Program-made: the position numbers and the translations under genes
The notes under the pieces: generated by a model
Databases searched by the model: none
What the model was told of the DNA's origin: nothing
The model's input: only the letters and a program-made list of their open reading frames with translations
Shown: piece after piece, positions 28,538 through 38,328 of the stretch
How the letters are laid out: each line of letters begins with the position of its first letter
Position numbering within the stretch: position 1 is the stretch's first letter
From: Arthrobacter sp. Soil782
GTDB lineage: Bacteria; Actinomycetota; Actinomycetes; Actinomycetales; Micrococcaceae
NCBI RefSeq assembly: GCF_001428435.1
Contig: NZ_LMSO01000010.1
Location: forward strand, 62,529-126,528
Length of the DNA: 64,000 bases
Direction of reading: 5' to 3'

Positions 28538-28762
28538 GTATTTAAGACTCTCTTTGTATTGCGGACTGGTCTGAGGGATTTCGGTGCGGCCATTGACTGA
28601 GCGGCGTGGGGATACCGGGCGGCCGAGCCGAAGTGCCCGTCGACCTGCGCGGACACACAGCTATACAGGCTACCAGAACGGGCGCGGCTTCGCGCTCCGG
28701 GCGCGTCCGGAGGATCCGCGCAGCTACATCAAGGCGCGCTCGTCCAGCAAGGGACGCTCGTT

Positions 28763-29209
28763 TCAGGAACGTTCCTCATACCGGGACATGACGCGGTCGA
28801 AAAGCAGACGGTCCAACGTCGCGCCGATCCGCCGCACGGCTCCGGGGTCGATCGTCAGGAGGCGTTTCACATAGACCTCGCTGGGCCGGCCTCGGCGGTC
28901 CCAGGACCCGCTACCTATGTCCACATAATCGTCGTGCCGGCTCCGGGCATTATTGCGGTCCCGGGAGGTGAGCATGAGTGCGAGCAGCGAGCTGCCATCC
29001 CTGCCGATAATCAGCACGGGTCGGTCCTTGCCCTGGCTCGGATCGTCCTCGTACGGCACCCAGGTCCATACAATTTCGCCGGGGTCGGCAGTGCTTCCCG
29101 GCTCCGGCGCATAGGCCTCTGGAGTGTTGCGCTGCGTGGCGGGGCGGGAAGCGATCGACTTCAGTGCCGCCTTGGCAAGACGGAACAGTGACTGTTCTAG
29201 TGAGGTCAT
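28763..29209 (-). CDS. PemK/MazF-like protein without visible antitoxin
   Basis: A 148-residue protein from ATG 29209 with a MazF/PemK-type core: [40 protein letters not shown] and the terminal [13 protein letters not shown]. Family members are ribosome-independent mRNA endonucleases. About 50 N-terminal residues precede the core, longer than in MazF itself. No small antitoxin ORF lies next to it; neighbours are rpsT and divergent lepA. A chromosomal housekeeping or degenerate relative is as likely as a working toxin. The longer in-frame start at 29362 would overlap the lepA start. Confidence 0.75.
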   Translation of the reverse strand: MTSLEQSLFRLAKAALKSIASRPATQRNTPEAYAPEPGSTADPGEIVWTWVPYEDDPSQGKDRPVLIIGRDGSSLLALMLTSRDRNNARSRHDDYVDIGSGSWDRRGRPSEVYVKRLLTIDPGAVRRIGATLDRLLFDRVMSRYEERS

Positions 29210-29355
29210 CCGGCCAGCGTACCGGCCAGATTGCGGGCTCGAGACGTCCCCATGGGACAATGGAGACTGTACTTTCCGCGCGGGCTGCAGCCCCGGCGTC
29301 GTCGTCGTTCTTCCGCGGATTTTCCAAACTGTCCCACAAAGTAAGAGGTACGTCA

Positions 29356-31209
29356 GTGTCACCCATGGCCCGCACAGCTCCGGTGCCCGCTGCCACGGAT
29401 CCCGCGATCATCAGAAATTTCTGCATCATCGCCCATATCGACCATGGCAAGTCCACCCTTGCGGACCGGATGCTCCAGCTCACCGGTGTGGTGGAGCAGC
29501 GGGATATGAAGGCCCAGTACCTGGACCGCATGGACATCGAGCGTGAACGCGGGATCACCATCAAGTCCCAGGCGGTCCGCCTGCCTTGGGAACTCGACGG
29601 CGTCAGCTACGCGCTGAACATGATCGACACTCCCGGCCACGTCGATTTCACCTACGAGGTTTCGCGGTCCCTTGCGGCATGCGAGGGCGCCATTCTGCTC
29701 GTGGACGCCGCGCAGGGGATCGAAGCGCAGACGCTCGCCAACCTGTACCTTGCCATGGAGAACGACCTCACGATCATTCCGGTGCTCAACAAGATAGACC
29801 TCCCGGCCGCGCAGCCCGAGAAGTATGCAGCGGAGTTGGCGAACCTGATCGGCGGCAATCCCGAGGACGTGCTGCTGGTCTCGGGAAAGACGGGCGTTGG
29901 TGTGGAAGCCCTGCTGGACAAGATCGTGAGGGACCTTCCGTCGCCGGTCGGGGATGCGAATGCGCCGGCCCGTGCAATGATCTTCGATTCCGTCTATGAC
30001 ACCTACCGCGGCGTGGTCACCTATGTCCGTGTGGTCGATGGCCACCTGAGCCCGCGTGAGCGCATCCAGATGATGTCCACCCGCGCCAGTCATGAACTGC
30101 TCGAGATTGGTGTCAGCTCGCCGGAGCCTACGCCGTCCAAAGGTCTTGGCGTGGGTGAAGTCGGTTACCTCATCACCGGGGTCAAGGATGTCCGGCAGTC
30201 CAAAGTTGGTGACACGGTCACCAATCTCGCGAAGCCGGCTGCGGCGTCGCTGAGCGGGTATGCGGATGCCAAACCGATGGTCTTCTCGGGGCTGTACCCA
30301 CTCGACGGCGCAGACTATCCGGTGCTTCGTGATGCCCTAGAAAAGCTGATGCTCAATGATGCCGCGCTGATCTATGAGCCGGAGACCTCCGCGGCCCTGG
30401 GGTTCGGTTTCCGCGTGGGCTTCCTCGGCCTGCTGCATCTGGAAATCACCCGGGAACGCCTCGAGCGTGAATACAACCTGAGCCTGATCTCCACAGCACC
30501 CAACGTGGAGTATGAGGTGACGCTCGAGGACAAAAACGTCGTCCACGTTACCAATCCCAGCGAGTACCCCGTGGGCAAGATCGCTGCAGTTCGCGAACCA
30601 ATGGTTTCCGCGACCATCCTTGCACCCAATGAATTCGTCGGCGCCATCATGGAACTGTGCCAGAGCCGACGCGGCGTGATGGGCGGAATGGACTATCTTT
30701 CCGAGGACCGCGTGGAGATCCGGTACCGGCTTCCACTGGCGGAGATCGTCTTCGACTTCTTCGACATCCTCAAATCGAGGACCCGAGGGTATGGGTCCCT
30801 CGATTGGAAGGCCGACGGCGATCAGGTGGCGGATCTGGTCAAGGTGGACATCATGCTCCAGGGGGAACAGGTGGATGCCTTTTCCGCGATCACCCACCGC
30901 GACAAAGCCTATGCGTACGGTGTGATGATGACGGGTAAACTGCGCGAGTTGATTCCGCGGCAGCAGTTCGAGGTGCCGATCCAGGCGGCCATCGGGTCAC
31001 GGATCATTGCGCGGGAGAGTATCCGGGCCATCCGCAAGGATGTCCTCGCCAAGTGCTATGGCGGTGACATCACCCGGAAGCGAAAGCTGCTGGAGAAGCA
31101 GAAGGAAGGCAAGAAGCGTATGAAGATGGTGGGACGCGTCGAAGTGCCCCAGGAAGCGTTCATTGCCGCCCTGTCGTCGGATGAATCGAAGGACAAAGCC
31201 AAGAAGTGA
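29356..31209 (+). CDS. lepA: Elongation factor 4 (LepA GTPase)
   Basis: Translational GTPase that acts on stalled or initiating ribosomes. From GTG 29356, with AGAGG seven bases upstream, it is 617 residues. G-motifs are G1 [16 protein letters not shown]2 [12 protein letters not shown]3 DTPGHVDF and G4 NKIDLP. The C-terminal LepA-specific domain ends with [20 protein letters not shown], the family signature. The frame is open further upstream, but that part lacks homology and overlaps the divergent gene. Confidence 0.98.
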   Translation: MSPMARTAPVPAATDPAIIRNFCIIAHIDHGKSTLADRMLQLTGVVEQRDMKAQYLDRMDIERERGITIKSQAVRLPWELDGVSYALNMIDTPGHVDFTYEVSRSLAACEGAILLVDAAQGIEAQTLANLYLAMENDLTIIPVLNKIDLPAAQPEKYAAELANLIGGNPEDVLLVSGKTGVGVEALLDKIVRDLPSPVGDANAPARAMIFDSVYDTYRGVVTYVRVVDGHLSPRERIQMMSTRASHELLEIGVSSPEPTPSKGLGVGEVGYLITGVKDVRQSKVGDTVTNLAKPAAASLSGYADAKPMVFSGLYPLDGADYPVLRDALEKLMLNDAALIYEPETSAALGFGFRVGFLGLLHLEITRERLEREYNLSLISTAPNVEYEVTLEDKNVVHVTNPSEYPVGKIAAVREPMVSATILAPNEFVGAIMELCQSRRGVMGGMDYLSEDRVEIRYRLPLAEIVFDFFDILKSRTRGYGSLDWKADGDQVADLVKVDIMLQGEQVDAFSAITHRDKAYAYGVMMTGKLRELIPRQQFEVPIQAAIGSRIIARESIRAIRKDVLAKCYGGDITRKRKLLEKQKEGKKRMKMVGRVEVPQEAFIAALSSDESKDKAKK

Positions 31210-31236
31210 CGACGGCGCCTATCAGGGAACGCAGCA

Positions 31237-32466
31237 TTGCCTAGTACCCTGCCCCTCGGTGAGCCTGCACCGGCCGACGGGCGGCTGCCTCCATCAGCTG
31301 TTGCCGGTTCACGGGACCGTGCTTTCGGACTCTACGTCCACATCCCCTTCTGTGCTGTCCGTTGCGGGTACTGCGACTTCAACACCTACACGGCTGCTGA
31401 GTTGGGTGGGGGAGCGTCGCAGGCCAGTTACGCACTCACGGTCGAGCGGGAGCTCGAATTCGCCGGGGGAGCGCTTGCGCAATCCGGCATTGCGCAGCGC
31501 GCGCTAAGCACGGTGTTTTTCGGTGGCGGCACGCCCACGCTGCTTCCGTCGCAGGATCTGTCACGGGTTCTGCAGACGGCGAAAAACGTATGGGGCCTCG
31601 AACCCGGGGCCGAGGTGACAACGGAAGCGAATCCGGATTCGGTGACCCCTGAATCACTGGCGGAACTGGCCCGGGCAGGCTTCACGAGGGTGTCATTCGG
31701 CATGCAGTCCGCAGTGCCGCATGTCCTCGCCGTGCTCGACCGCACGCACGCTCCGGAGCGGGTCCCCCTTGCGGTTGAGTGGGCACGGGCTGCCGGTTTG
31801 AAGGTCAGTCTCGACCTGATCTACGGAACACCCGGTGAGGAGTTGTCGGACTGGGAGAGCTCCCTCGAAGCGGCGCTCACCCTGGAACCGGATCATCTGT
31901 CTGCGTACGCGCTGATCATCGAGGACGGCACCGCGCTGGCCCGGCGGATCCGCCGCGGTGAGGTGCCGATGGTCGACGACGACGACCACGCGGACAAGTA
32001 CGAAATTGCTGAGAACATGCTTCGTGGGGCCGGAATGTCCTGGTATGAGGTAAGTAACTGGGCGCGCACTGGCGAGGATCAGTGCCGCCACAACCTTGCG
32101 TACTGGAAAGGCCACGACTGGTGGGGAGCCGGTCCGGGCGCCCATTCCCACATGGGCGGCACACGGTGGTGGAATGTCAAGCATCCCGCCGCCTATGCGC
32201 AGCGCCTGGACACCGGCGCATCGCCCGCGGCCGGTAGAGAAATACTGGACGAAACGGCTCGCTACGTCGAGGACGTTCTCCTACGCTCACGGTTGGCCGA
32301 GGGTTATTTGGTGGCTGGCCTCCAGCCTGAGGGACGTCACGCGGTGGCCGGGTTGATCGCGGACGGGTTGATAGAGCCGGCGGATGCTTTCAAAGGTGTT
32401 GTGCGCCTCAGCGGGCGGGGACGGCTGCTCGCTGACGCCGTCGTCCGGCGGTTGTTGCCGAACTGA
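31237..32466 (+). CDS. hemW: Radical SAM heme chaperone HemW (coproporphyrinogen oxidase-like)
   Basis: Radical SAM protein of 409 residues. The [4Fe-4S] ligands are C39, C43 and C46 in CAVRCGYCDF, followed by FFGGGTPTLL and SFGMQSAVPHVLAVLDRTH. It has the CxxxCxYC-F spacing of HemW rather than the CxxxCxFCxC of HemN, so heme insertion into proteins is more likely than heme synthesis. The start is TTG 31237, with AGGGAA about nine bases upstream. It lies 27 bases behind lepA, a common pairing. Confidence 0.92.
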   Translation: MPSTLPLGEPAPADGRLPPSAVAGSRDRAFGLYVHIPFCAVRCGYCDFNTYTAAELGGGASQASYALTVERELEFAGGALAQSGIAQRALSTVFFGGGTPTLLPSQDLSRVLQTAKNVWGLEPGAEVTTEANPDSVTPESLAELARAGFTRVSFGMQSAVPHVLAVLDRTHAPERVPLAVEWARAAGLKVSLDLIYGTPGEELSDWESSLEAALTLEPDHLSAYALIIEDGTALARRIRRGEVPMVDDDDHADKYEIAENMLRGAGMSWYEVSNWARTGEDQCRHNLAYWKGHDWWGAGPGAHSHMGGTRWWNVKHPAAYAQRLDTGASPAAGREILDETARYVEDVLLRSRLAEGYLVAGLQPEGRHAVAGLIADGLIEPADAFKGVVRLSGRGRLLADAVVRRLLPN

Positions 32467-32470
32467 GCGG

Positions 32471-32902
32471 CTAGTGGAAAATCCTCAGGTTGAAGGGGTA
32501 GCGGTACGGCTTGCCCCGGTTGACGTGGATACCGGCCGCAACGGAGAACGCTGCAAGCATCACCCAGATGAGCGCATTGAGGACGGCGAAGATCCCGCCG
32601 ATCCCGGGTATCAGGGACAGCAGCAGGCAGATCCCGGCAATGATGCTTGGCGGGAAAGTGAAGTTGAACGCTTCCTTCGATTCCTGCTCGGTGAAGGCGC
32701 CCCGGTCGCGGAAGATCAGAAAAATGATCAGCGACGGCACAAACCCCAGGATGCCGAGGAAGTGAGACAGCGTGGCCCATTGACGGTCTTCCGACGGACT
32801 CAGCGGTGGCGCACTCGAACTGGCACCCTGGAACGCGGGATCAGAGTCCCGGGGCGCCGGTCGTGACTGGGCGTCACCGTGCCGGTCTGCGCTGTTAGGC
32901 AA
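32471..32902 (-). CDS. DUF4870 family membrane protein
   Basis: A 143-residue protein with a charged, proline-rich N-terminus and three hydrophobic segments (FLGILGFVPSLIIFLIF; IIAGICLLLSLIPGIGGIFA; LIWVMLAAFSVAAG). The GAFTEQESKEAFNFTF loop between helices is the DUF4870 hallmark. The start is TTG 32902 behind GAAGGAAG. Function is unknown. It converges with hemW across four bases. Confidence 0.85.
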   Translation of the reverse strand: MPNSADRHGDAQSRPAPRDSDPAFQGASSSAPPLSPSEDRQWATLSHFLGILGFVPSLIIFLIFRDRGAFTEQESKEAFNFTFPPSIIAGICLLLSLIPGIGGIFAVLNALIWVMLAAFSVAAGIHVNRGKPYRYPFNLRIFH

Positions 32903-33021
32903 CGGTACTTCCTTCGAACTGTTCGGACTTCACCGCTCACACAAGCGGAACTTACTTCCTCAAGGGTACTTGGTGTACCGGCCGGGCGCAGTCGCGTGTG
33001 CCGCGACGAAGCCTTCAACGG

Positions 33022-33873
33022 CTATGCGCCGGCTCCCGGTGCAGTGAGGAAATCGATGACTTCCTCGACGCGCCCGAGCAGCGTCGGTTCGAGATCAGCG
33101 TAGGTGCTGACGCCGTTGAGGATGCGCTTCCAGCCGTTCGCGGCATCCGCCTGCGTGGAGTGCGGCCAGCCTAAGCGGCTCAATATCCCCGTCTTCCAGT
33201 CCTCGCCGCGGGGTATTACCGGCCAGGCATCAAGACCAAGAGCACGCGGTTTCACAGCCTGCCACACATCGACGTAGGGGTGCCCGACAATCAGTACGTT
33301 CCCGGCGGCGCCCGCCACCGTCATCGCCCCGGCCGCGATCCGGGCTTCCTTGGTGCCGGGCAGTAGATGATCGACGAGGATACCCAGGCGGCGGCCGGCG
33401 GAGGGAGCGAAGTCCCGCACGGCTGCTGCCAGATCGTCCACGCCATGCAACGGCTCCACCACGATGCCCTCAACCCGCAGGTCGTCTCCCCAAACTTTCT
33501 CCACCAGCTCGGCATCGTGTTTGCCCTCGACCCAGATCCTGCTGGCTCGAGCCGTGCGCGCCCGCGCTCCGGCAACCCGGACTGAGCCCGATGCCGTTCT
33601 CAGCTGTGCTGCAGACTGCGCGCGGGCAGGAATCAGTTCCACCGGCGAACCTTCATGGTGGAAGCCGAAGCCGAGCGGAAAAGTGCGTCGCTTGCCGCGG
33701 CGGTCCTCAAGGACCATCACGTGCATCCCACCGGCCTTCTCCGTGCGCAGGATCTCCCCGACGAATCCGCTCTGCACGTCTTCAAGGACGACGCCGGGAC
33801 GGGCTTCGACCTTGGCGGCCGGGGTGGCCCGGGGTCCGGTAAGATCCTGTGCTCCCCACTCGTGATACGACAT
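33022..33873 (-). CDS. DUF3097 family protein with TOPRIM-like segment
   Basis: A 283-residue protein from ATG 33873, beginning MSYHEWGAQDLTGPRA, typical of the actinobacterial DUF3097 family. The first third looks like a small beta-rich domain (VLEDRRGKRRTFPLGFGF). The middle reads RIWVEGKHDAELVEKVWGDD, then RRLGILVDHLLPGTKEARIA, which fits the TOPRIM pattern of a conserved Glu followed by an Asp motif in DNA primases and nucleases. Function is unproven. It is divergent from hrcA, with CIRCE in between. An earlier in-frame start (33960) would place coding sequence through CIRCE. Confidence 0.8.
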   Translation of the reverse strand: MSYHEWGAQDLTGPRATPAAKVEARPGVVLEDVQSGFVGEILRTEKAGGMHVMVLEDRRGKRRTFPLGFGFHHEGSPVELIPARAQSAAQLRTASGSVRVAGARARTARASRIWVEGKHDAELVEKVWGDDLRVEGIVVEPLHGVDDLAAAVRDFAPSAGRRLGILVDHLLPGTKEARIAAGAMTVAGAAGNVLIVGHPYVDVWQAVKPRALGLDAWPVIPRGEDWKTGILSRLGWPHSTQADAANGWKRILNGVSTYADLEPTLLGRVEEVIDFLTAPGAGA

Positions 33874-33953
33874 GTGACTTCGCTCGCTTCCGCAAATTCC
33901 TGCCTTCGGAACAGGCAGAGCCAATGCTAACAATCGCCTCGATCGTATTAGAC

Positions 33954-33980
33954 TTGGCACTTAGGTGTGTTGAGTGCTAA
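33954..33980 (+). promoter_or_regulatory. CIRCE operator of the hrcA-dnaJ operon
   Basis: TTGGCACTT (33954-33962), a nine-base spacer and GAGTGCTAA (33972-33980) match the CIRCE consensus TTAGCACTC-N9-GAGTGCTAA. The right arm is perfect and the left arm matches seven of nine. HrcA binds CIRCE and represses class I heat-shock genes. The site lies 38 bases before the hrcA start. Confidence 0.92.
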
Positions 33981-34017
33981 CTCAGGAACAGGGCAGGAAA
34001 GTACATCGGAGGTGAAC

Positions 34018-35034
34018 ATGAGCGAACCCAGGCGGCTTGAAGTTCTGCGGGCAATCGTTGAGGATTACGTCCATTCCCGCGAGCCGGTGGGATCCAAGGC
34101 GCTGGTCGAGCGCCACAGGCTGGGCGTATCTTCGGCAACTATCCGCAATGACATGGCACTTCTGGAAGAAGAGGGCCTGATCACAGCCCCGCATACCAGT
34201 TCCGGCCGCATCCCGACCGACAAGGGTTATCGGTTGTTCGTCGACCGGATCGCCGAGGTCAAGCCGCTGTCCGCCCCGGAAAAGCGGGCTATCCGCGCAC
34301 TCCTGGAGGGCGCAGACGATCTCGACGACGTCCTCGACCGCACCGTCCGCCTGCTCGCCCAACTCACCAACCAGGTTGCGGTCGTGCAGTACCCGCACCT
34401 GGGCACGGCGTCCGTCCGCCACATCGAACTCGTGCTGCTCGCTCCCGGTCGCGCGCTCGTGGTGCTGATCTCCACGAACGGCGCTGTGCAGCAGCGCGTA
34501 GTGTCCGTGCCCGCCGAGGCACAGGAAAATGACCTGGCCGACCTGCGCCAGCATTTTCTGGAAAGGGTTTCCGGTGTTCGTCTCCCGTCGGTTCCCCAGG
34601 AACTCGGTGCGTGCATTGCGGATCTTCCCCCCTCGCTGCAATCTCTTGGCCAGGCAATTGGACACAGCCTGGAGCAGTTGTCAGCCGCTAACAGGGAAGA
34701 CCGGATCGTGCTGGCGGGCACGGCCAACCTCGCCCGCTCAACCCTCGACTTCCCTTTAACCATTGGTCCGGTCCTGGAAGCGCTTGAGGAACAGGTTGTC
34801 ATGCTTCGGTTGCTTTCCGAGATGGGGCAGGATGCTCTGGGCATCTCGGTCCGCATCGGCCGGGAGAACCCGTATGGCGGTTTGGCCGAAGCCTCCGTGA
34901 TTGCTACCGGATATGGACCGGATTCACTGGCAAAGGTGGGAGTGCTTGGCCCCACGAGAATGGATTATCCGACCACCATGGCCGCCGTGAGAGCGGTGGC
35001 CCGCTACCTTTCCCGCATCCTCGATGAATCTTGA
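34018..35034 (+). CDS. hrcA: Heat-inducible transcription repressor HrcA
   Basis: Represses heat-shock genes by binding CIRCE. The 338-residue protein starts at ATG 34018 with CGGAGGTG seven bases upstream; the longer open frame would start inside CIRCE. The winged helix is [20 protein letters not shown], then [26 protein letters not shown] (shown in part). The C-terminal half ends [20 protein letters not shown], the family's terminal signature. It is self-regulated through CIRCE and is followed by dnaJ after 66 bases. Confidence 0.96.
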   Translation: MSEPRRLEVLRAIVEDYVHSREPVGSKALVERHRLGVSSATIRNDMALLEEEGLITAPHTSSGRIPTDKGYRLFVDRIAEVKPLSAPEKRAIRALLEGADDLDDVLDRTVRLLAQLTNQVAVVQYPHLGTASVRHIELVLLAPGRALVVLISTNGAVQQRVVSVPAEAQENDLADLRQHFLERVSGVRLPSVPQELGACIADLPPSLQSLGQAIGHSLEQLSAANREDRIVLAGTANLARSTLDFPLTIGPVLEALEEQVVMLRLLSEMGQDALGISVRIGRENPYGGLAEASVIATGYGPDSLAKVGVLGPTRMDYPTTMAAVRAVARYLSRILDES

Positions 35035-35100
35035 CCGGATGACGGAGCCCATGAAGCCCAGCCGCTCACGCGGTGAGATAACAGGAAGTGATGTGCAGGA

Positions 35101-36228
35101 GTGAGTAATCACTACGAGGTCCTTGGCGTTGCACGCGACGCCAGCGGCGAAGAAATCAAGAAGGCCTACCGGAAGCTTGCCCGCAAGCTCCACCCGGACG
35201 TCAACGCCGGCACGGAAGCAGCTGAGGAGTTCAAGCTCGTCACGCGCGCGTACGAGGTACTCTCGGATCCCCAGAAGCGGCGCGTCTACGACACCACCGG
35301 TAATGAAAACGGCACCGACAATGGATTCGGTGCCGGTTATTCCGGCTCGGGCTTTGCGTTCCAGGACATTTTCGAGACCTTCTTCGGCGGAGGCGGTCCC
35401 AGCGGCCCCCCATCCCGAACCCAACGCGGTCAGGACGCGTTGATAGCCGTCCGGATCGATCTGAAGGATGCGGTCTTCGGTACCAACAAGAAGATCGAGG
35501 TGGATTCAGCGGCGGTGTGTCCTACCTGCGATGGATCCTGTACCCAGCCGGGCACTTCCCCGCGAACCTGTGATATCTGCGGCGGATCCGGTCAGGTGCA
35601 GCGTGCGGTTCGGTCCATCCTCGGTCAGGTAATGACGACGGCGACCTGCGGCACCTGCCAGGGGTACGGAACCGTCATCCCGCATCCCTGTAACGAATGC
35701 AATGGGGATGGCCGCATCCGTTCCCGCCGAAGCCTCACCATCAAGGTGCCCGCGGGTGTCGCTACAGGTACCCGTATCCAGCTCGCGGGCCAGGGCGAGG
35801 TCGGCACGGCGGGCGGTCCCCAGGGCGATCTCTACGTAGAGATTCGGGTCAACAGCGACTCGACCTTCCTTCGTGAGGGCGACGACCTTCACGCGACCCT
35901 GAGCGTGCCGATGACCGCTGCGGCCCTCGGCACCAACGTGATAATGAAGAGCTTCGACGGTGACCAGGAACTCACGATCAAGCCCGGCACGCAGTCGGGC
36001 GAAGTGATTACCCTTCGCGGCCTTGGGGTGACCCACCTGCGCGGATACGGCAGAGGGGACCTGCTGGTGCATTTAAGCGTGGAAACGCCGCGGAACCTCG
36101 ACAGCGGACAGGAAGAACTGCTTCGGCGCCTTGCGGAAATGCGCGGCGAAGAATTCACCGAGGGCCAGCTGGCGAGCAGCGGATCAGGAGTTTTTGCCCG
36201 CCTTCGTGAACGCCTCGGGAATCTATAG
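35101..36228 (+). CDS. dnaJ: Chaperone protein DnaJ
   Basis: Co-chaperone stimulating DnaK. The J domain (residues 1-65) has the HPD tripeptide in [12 protein letters not shown] glycine/phenylalanine-rich stretch ([14 protein letters not shown]) follows, then four zinc repeats: [24 protein letters not shown] and CNECNGDG. The first repeat ends in Cys rather than Gly. The substrate-binding beta domains make up the rest of the 375 residues. It is the hrcA-linked DnaJ; dnaK and grpE are not in the window. Confidence 0.95.
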   Translation: MSNHYEVLGVARDASGEEIKKAYRKLARKLHPDVNAGTEAAEEFKLVTRAYEVLSDPQKRRVYDTTGNENGTDNGFGAGYSGSGFAFQDIFETFFGGGGPSGPPSRTQRGQDALIAVRIDLKDAVFGTNKKIEVDSAAVCPTCDGSCTQPGTSPRTCDICGGSGQVQRAVRSILGQVMTTATCGTCQGYGTVIPHPCNECNGDGRIRSRRSLTIKVPAGVATGTRIQLAGQGEVGTAGGPQGDLYVEIRVNSDSTFLREGDDLHATLSVPMTAAALGTNVIMKSFDGDQELTIKPGTQSGEVITLRGLGVTHLRGYGRGDLLVHLSVETPRNLDSGQEELLRRLAEMRGEEFTEGQLASSGSGVFARLRERLGNL

Positions 36229-36243
36229 CCGGGTTATCGGGCA

Positions 36244-36999
36244 ATGACCAACCAGGCCTTCTTCGGCGATCCGGCCGATGTGCAAACCGCTGCCGTCGGC
36301 GGCAGTCTGACGCTGCGCGGTCCGGAGGCGCATCATGCCGCAGCCGTGAAGCGGGTTAGGCCGGGTGAAGAGATCGATGTCCTTGATGGAGAAGGACACC
36401 GCTTGAGCTGCACCGTTGTCGAAGCAACTCACGGTGCCGTGGTGGTGACCGTGGACAGGCTCTCATTCGATTCGCCTCCCGCGATGCGGCTGGTCCTGGT
36501 GCAGGCGTTGGCGAAGGGGGACAGGGCGGAACTGGCAGTTGAGGCGGCGACGGAACTCGGTGTTGACGCGGTGCTTCCCTGGCAGGCGGATCGAAGTATC
36601 GTACGGTGGCGTGCCGAGAAGGCAATCAAAGGCCGTGCCAAGTGGGAGTCCCTCGTTCGTGCGGCATCGAAGCAGAGTCGGCGCGCACGTGTTCCGGAGG
36701 TACTCGATGTGCTGGACACCAAGGGCCTGGGACACTGGCTGGGCGGCGTGCAGCACCCGGTTGTGCTGCACGAGGAAGCGAGCGAGTCACTCGCGGAATA
36801 CTGGGGTCGGAGTACGTTAGCAATGTCGGAAACGCTGGCCGTGATTGTGGGTCCGGAGGGCGGTATCAGCCCCGAAGAGCTCGGTGTATTGGCCAACGCG
36901 GGGGCGGTTCCGGCGCAACTTGGTACCAACGTCCTGCGAGCTTCAACAGCGGGACCCGCGGCCATCGCGGTACTGAATCACCTGGCCGGACGCTGGTAG
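36244..36999 (+). CDS. rsmE: 16S rRNA (uracil-1498-N3)-methyltransferase
   Basis: SPOUT-class methyltransferase that modifies U1498 of 16S rRNA. It is 251 residues, with an N-terminal PUA-like domain (SLTLRGPEAHHAAAVKRVRPG) and the C-terminal knot (VIVGPEGGISPEELGVL; NVLRASTAGPAAIAVLNHL). It sits 15 bases behind dnaJ, as in many bacteria. It converges with the lipoprotein gene, the two stops lying seven bases apart, with no terminator between them. Confidence 0.95.
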   Translation: MTNQAFFGDPADVQTAAVGGSLTLRGPEAHHAAAVKRVRPGEEIDVLDGEGHRLSCTVVEATHGAVVVTVDRLSFDSPPAMRLVLVQALAKGDRAELAVEAATELGVDAVLPWQADRSIVRWRAEKAIKGRAKWESLVRAASKQSRRARVPEVLDVLDTKGLGHWLGGVQHPVVLHEEASESLAEYWGRSTLAMSETLAVIVGPEGGISPEELGVLANAGAVPAQLGTNVLRASTAGPAAIAVLNHLAGRW

Positions 37000-37006
37000 C
37001 TGCGCG

Positions 37007-37969
37007 TCAGCGGACGCTGATCAGTTTGTCATCGGTCACCACGCCGGCGGCCGGGCCTGCTTCGGCGGGTGGGCCGGCGGCTTCGTACACCTCGAGGAGA
37101 AAAGTTCCCGCCTCCAGCGCAACGCTGAACTCGTATAGTCCGACAGCACCGGTTCCAGCGTCCACGGGAACCGTTCCGCTGACAACATCTTCGGCGGGGA
37201 CCCCACCGCCATCTACGCGCCGCACCCGCCACTCAAGGGCAGCATCCGTCGTCGTGGTGCTGCCCTGGACTATAACCGTTCGATCGGAACGGACTGAGCT
37301 GTCCTGCGGGTTGATGATCCACACGGGCGCAATAGCGCCGACGTCCCGTTGGAGCAAGGAACTCAGCTCGATGTGTCCAAAAGCGCTGTAGCCCGCTTTG
37401 CCGTCCACCAGCAGGCGGACACTGCTGGGACTTCCGCTTGCAATCAGACCGGAATTGGCGGCTGCAGCCGTTGCTGTGTAGACAAGCTGCTGCACCGCAC
37501 GCCCGGCGACTGCTGCATCGATGCCGGTGGTAAAGGCGTCCGAGGAGATGTCGATCGTGACCACATTGTCGAGTGAAATCGAAGTATTGACAGCCGAGGC
37601 TTCCTGCCACGGGCTGTAGTAATCGTCATCGAGCGGCTCCGCGCTGGTCATCGCCCACACGGCAGCAGCAATCGGATCTCCAGTTGACTCAGCAGGAAGG
37701 AACTCGCGATAGAGGAGCCCGTTGGCATCTCCGAGCCAGTAAACAGGAAGGAGCGGGGCGGCGTCCGGGGCCGCGGGACTTTGGAGATCGATTTCGGGCA
37801 AGCTGGCAGTCGACTCCAGCAACACTTCTGCCTCTGCTGCGATCTCGGAGGTCGACTCATTCTGCCCGCCGATCGTGCAGGCCTGCAGGCCCAACGCCGC
37901 GGCGACGAGTATGGATCCCTTCCACCGGCGCCCGGAGGTCCGTCGGTTGAGGAGAGGAAGAACGCCCAT
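37007..37969 (-). CDS. GerMN/Gmad2-domain lipoprotein
   Basis: Secreted lipoprotein of 320 residues. After a basic n-region and hydrophobic stretch (SILVAAALGLQAC) the lipobox is LQAC, so the mature protein would be anchored at Cys. The next part resembles the GerMN domain (PVYWLGDANGLLYREFLPAE; VTIDISSDAFTTGID). The C-terminal part, from APVWIINPQDSSVRSDRTVI onward, is the immunoglobulin-like Gmad2 domain. Both were first described in spore-germination proteins but are common in non-sporulating actinobacteria. Function unknown; divergent from phoH. Confidence 0.85.
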   Translation of the reverse strand: MGVLPLLNRRTSGRRWKGSILVAAALGLQACTIGGQNESTSEIAAEAEVLLESTASLPEIDLQSPAAPDAAPLLPVYWLGDANGLLYREFLPAESTGDPIAAAVWAMTSAEPLDDDYYSPWQEASAVNTSISLDNVVTIDISSDAFTTGIDAAVAGRAVQQLVYTATAAAANSGLIASGSPSSVRLLVDGKAGYSAFGHIELSSLLQRDVGAIAPVWIINPQDSSVRSDRTVIVQGSTTTTDAALEWRVRRVDGGGVPAEDVVSGTVPVDAGTGAVGLYEFSVALEAGTFLLEVYEAAGPPAEAGPAAGVVTDDKLISVR

Positions 37970-38328
37970 GCGTGTCCGTTCCTCTCATTCGTCGGGCCGA
38001 TCGATTGTCGTGCAGCGTAAGTCTGGGCGTCGCCAATCAGTGGTGACGCCAACAGGAACCGGAACTGCACGGAGTTCTACTTCAGCTTTGCATAGGTAGG
38101 AGCCCCTGCCCTGTGTTTTTTCCGAATCGCGGCCTGACTGAAACGCTATTGATATCGGTCCGTTGCGTTCCTGAGATTTTTCCGTGCCCGGCCAAACCCC
38201 GGCTCCCTTGGCGCCGCATCCAGGTGAGCGGCAACAGGACGGCGGCGGTACGCTAGTAGAAGGCCTCGTCATGGGTCTGAACAAGCACACAACCGGATGA
38301 ACCGGAAAATTCGGCGGCACAAGGAGAG
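37970..38328. other. 359-base intergenic region between lipoprotein gene and phoH
   Basis: Divergent promoter region without a credible gene; the open frames in it have no ribosome sites and no recognisable domains. A leftward ribosome site (GAGAGGAAC) serves the lipoprotein gene. GAACT (38065-38069) and AGTTC (38076-38080) form a short inverted repeat of unknown meaning. No tRNA, attenuator or terminator is evident. Confidence 0.5.

Noticed and set aside
37985-38320. 111-residue minus-strand frame between the lipoprotein and phoH genes
   Set aside because: Proline/serine-rich composition, no start signal and no recognisable domain.
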